Assembly (NCBI GenBank): GCA_004154925.1
Contig: QJNS01000030.1
Location: forward strand, 1 to 64,000
Source: Monosporascus cannonballus
Lineage: Eukaryota; Ascomycota; Sordariomycetes; Xylariales
Direction of reading: 5' to 3'
DNA: 64,000 nt
Every line of letters starts with the position of its first letter. Position 1 is the first letter of the stretch. Below, one piece after another: positions 61,309 through 64,000 of the stretch. The translations under genes were made by a program, and so were the position numbers. The notes under the pieces are model-generated. The model had not been told where the DNA came from. It saw only the letters and a program-made list of their open reading frames with translations, and did no database searches.

Positions 61309-61675
61309 TGTTACGACCCGACAAGCTTCGACCTCGAGAAACGGTCAGACAAGGATAATACGGGCCACTTCGCGGGTCACGTAACAAGTGATCATTGCCA
61401 AGCCAGTGATTATCGGTGATCAGAAGTAATCTTAAGTAATGGTGATTACCACCGGCTGGGTAATTATAAATAATTAAGCCAAAAATAAAAAAGATATATA
61501 TGTTTATTATTTCTATGATTTACATAATTTTAATTTATAATATTTATTAATATTAATTATTTACGATATAATTCCAGTATTTTTGGTATTAAAAGATATA
61601 ATACGTTATTATATTTATTTTATAAAATTTTACGTTACTTTTATTAATATAAATCCGTACGATTAAAGTTTAATA
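61309..61675 (+). repeat. 5' LTR of element E
   Basis: 367 bp, beginning TGTTACGACCCGACAAGCTT (here the canonical TG is kept) and ending TTAAAGTTTAATA. The 5' third is less mutated than in element A and differs in the tandem region, so it is a useful reference for the ancestral LTR. Confidence 0.8.
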
Positions 61676-62888
61676 ATTAGTTGAACCGTTTAACTGTTAT
61701 ATAATATAAGTTTTCATTTAGTAATACCGTTAGTTTTTGAGCAATATTGCCGATATTATATTTATTAATAAGCAGCCCGAATAGCTTATTTATTAGGTCT
61801 CTGATAATCTAAATACAGAAATAGAATCCGAAACAGAAAAAAAACAATTTCGCCTTTTTTGCAAAATAGTTTTTAACGGCGGGATATTATATATAAACGT
61901 ATTTTTCAGCTTAAGAAAAATAATAATAATTTTACGATACCCTTTTAAGCCGCCTATAAAAAACTTAACAAAAAAAAGAAAAGTTTTCGAAATCGGAAAA
62001 CCGTTTCGAACGAACCAGGTTATTTAGCTAAATTTTACTAAAGAATGAAGAAAAGTTCTTGAATTTCTTAAACCAGAATTTTTCGATAAAACCTTAATTA
62101 AGTAATAATTATTCTCAGCTTCATACCCACTTTATTTTAAGTATTTTACTATTTAATTTATTATACGTATTATTTGAATTAAATTTGTAATAAGATAATT
62201 TATTAGGATATAATTATTTAATTTAAGTTAATTCAAAAATATGTTACCTTATTAATCGAAAACAGAAATCCGGAAATATTTTAAATATATAACGATTATA
62301 AATAATTTAAATAAGTATTAATAAAGTTTTTCGAAATAATAAACAAAAAAAGCCGAAATATAAATCTAATAATTACGATAAAAATTAATATTTAATTATA
62401 ATAATACGTTTGTTTAATTAATGTTTAAGATAAATTAAGGATAAAAAATATTAAAGGCTAAATTTTTGAATAACTTAAAAAAGTATAAAAAAGGTTCTTT
62501 AGATTTAATCGGCGTAATTATTTATTAAATTATATTATTATAGCAGTTAAAATCGACAATCGATAATATATCTAGCGTATTAAAGATATTAAAACCATAA
62601 TAATAAAATTCGATATACGGTCAATATTAAAGTTTTTCGACGTAATAATACTTTATACAGCACGAAACCAGAACTTATAGAATTGGGAGCTATTTACAAA
62701 AAGTACTAAAGCCAGACCAAATGTTTTAAATATAACAAAATAAGATATAAGGCAACATAATATAAAGCACTTAAAAAACTCCGTCAGTATAATTAAAAAC
62801 CCGTACCCGAAAGATAATTCAGAGAAAATCAAAAAAACGGAAGTGAATTTATTAATATAATTCGATCTAAGTACGTAGCGAGCTTTCT

Positions 62889-63176
62889 ATGGCGAAGAGT
62901 CTAATAAGAAATGCGAAAAACCAAAAAGCTGGCTTAATAAATATCGCGAATATAATAAAAAAATATAAAAATAATTACGCAATTATTAAAATTAGAAGAA
63001 AATTTATCCTAGATCTTTTAATCGATACGGCAAAATGCATACCATATATTGACGAAGACGAAAATATTCAAATTACGAAAAATAAAAATAATATATTTAC
63101 GGAAGAATTACCCGTATATATTATAACAAACTTCGATTTTCCGAACCGAACCGGAAATAACAAAAATAGTAAATAA
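62889..63176 (+). pseudogene. Protease-region fragment of element E
   Basis: A 95-codon open frame containing FILDLLIDTAKCIPYIDED. LIDTA corresponds to the LVDTGA active-site triad of a retroviral-type aspartic protease, with Gly missing. The homologous stretch of element A (LELLIDTAKYIPYIVDDD, near 39110) keeps the same frame. It is a surviving open piece of a dead polyprotein. Confidence 0.65.
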
Positions 63177-64000
63177 TAACATTAATATTTTCGATTTATA
63201 ACCCCTTGAAAATATACGTTAATTAACTAAAGAAAAAAGCTAGTTCGAAAAAAAATAATGCTCGTAAAAAACCCTTTTTGGTATTATGAATAATATAATT
63301 ATCAAACGGAAAAAGAATTAATCCAGCATATAATTAAGAAATATTGCCAAAAAAACTATTATAAATTTTTATTTTCAATTAATATTGACTATAAACTTTA
63401 ACGAAAGAAAAGTTATTGAAGAAAAGATACGTTAATTTATAAGTGAATTTTGAAATAATAATTAATAAAACGCATAATAAAATATAATCGAAACCATAAA
63501 AAACAATTTACCTATTAAAAAAAGAATTATAATAAAACTAAAAATAATTAATATAATTCGAAAAAGTAAGACACCGATAATAACGACATATATAATAACT
63601 TAACGCGTTATATATAAAAATATGAACAAAATTTGACAAATTCGAAAAAGAATTAAAAGAAAAAGATTACCTATAAAAAGGCCGCAAAATAACGAAATCT
63701 AAAAAATTAGGAACTCCCAAAAAAAGCTTTAAACGCGACGAAAAAAACGGTTAATAATCCTATCACTTTGGATATACGAATTAAAACGCATTAATATATC
63801 GCAATAATATATTACGAAACTTTAAACGGAAATTACATTTTATCAAACAAAGTTAATAGGCTTAAATTGCCATAAATATATAAGTTAAAACTCTATATAA
63901 CGACAAATGTCGAAAGTTAGAAATTCGTCTACGGTAACGGGAAAATTATACGCAAAATTAATTACCTCGAGAGTTTTATTTAAAAACGATATTAAACAAT

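Larger units (their letters stand above)
61309..64000 (+). mobile_element. Element E: second copy of element A's Gypsy family, truncated by window edge
   Basis: It starts with an LTR homologous to those of element A and continues with the same order of gag and protease sequence, matching 37760-40100 with mostly transition differences (for example the protease region at 63010 against 39120). The reverse transcriptase and later parts lie beyond the window. Mutated and dead. Confidence 0.8.

Noticed and set aside
1..64000. CRISPR arrays, prophage, bacterial operons or a novel defence system
   Set aside because: No regularly spaced repeats and no prokaryotic gene organisation; spliced genes and transposons are fungal.

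Overview
This window looks like an accessory region of a filamentous ascomycete (Pezizomycotina) genome. Genes carry several 54-82 bp introns with GT..AG ends and CTAAC-type branch sites. There is a Zn2Cys6 regulator, a fungal RIB7-type reductase, a Fot1/pogo transposon and chromodomain Gypsy elements. Long extremely AT-rich blocks carry decay of the kind left by repeat-induced point mutation (RIP: C-to-T and G-to-A, Trp and Gln codons turned to stops). No bacterial operons, CRISPR arrays or convincing tRNAs were seen.

Layout. (1) 1-24 kb, balanced composition: four apparently intact genes, all on the minus strand. They are a six-exon MFS transporter (1074-3026), a three-exon Zn2Cys6 transcription factor (14470-16433), a four-exon DapA-family aldolase (17204-18350) and an intronless RIB7-type reductase (20782-21684), followed by a short-chain dehydrogenase relic near 23.3-23.6 kb. 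About 11 kb between the transporter and the regulator holds no recognisable gene, but it contains a 259-bp TA-flanked MITE and a 81-bp hairpin. (2) 25.1-28.6 kb: a complete but dead Fot1/pogo element with 42-bp inverted ends and TA target duplication, then a frameshifted gene resembling the fungal DUF7924 family. (3) 28.7-56.4 kb: an AT-rich block of nested, heavily mutated Ty3/Gypsy elements. Element A (37.4-44.1 kb, plus strand, chromodomain) is full length. Element B (46.1-53.1 kb, minus strand) has a 5-bp target duplication and splits element C. Element D (about 34.3-37.4 kb) is a partial pol on the minus strand. (4) 56.4-61.1 kb: a balanced island with a 1.14-kb element bounded by inverted repeats of about 180 bp, and an AA9 (GH61) lytic polysaccharide monooxygenase gene killed by four in-frame stops and frameshifts. 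(5) 61.1-64.0 kb: a second AT-rich block with a further copy of element A's family running off the window edge.

A dispersed repeat of about 170 bp with a TATA box occurs three times: inside the pogo element, at the left edge of the AT-rich block (where it visibly decays into AT-rich sequence) and at the right edge. It ties the transposon history together. The intact minus-strand genes (transporter, regulator, aldolase, reductase) could be a small metabolic group, but spacing is loose and this is inference. I did not find an unambiguous new multi-gene system. The most notable items are the RIP-killed AA9 gene, the nested transposon structure with readable target duplications, and the small uncharacterised inverted-repeat elements.
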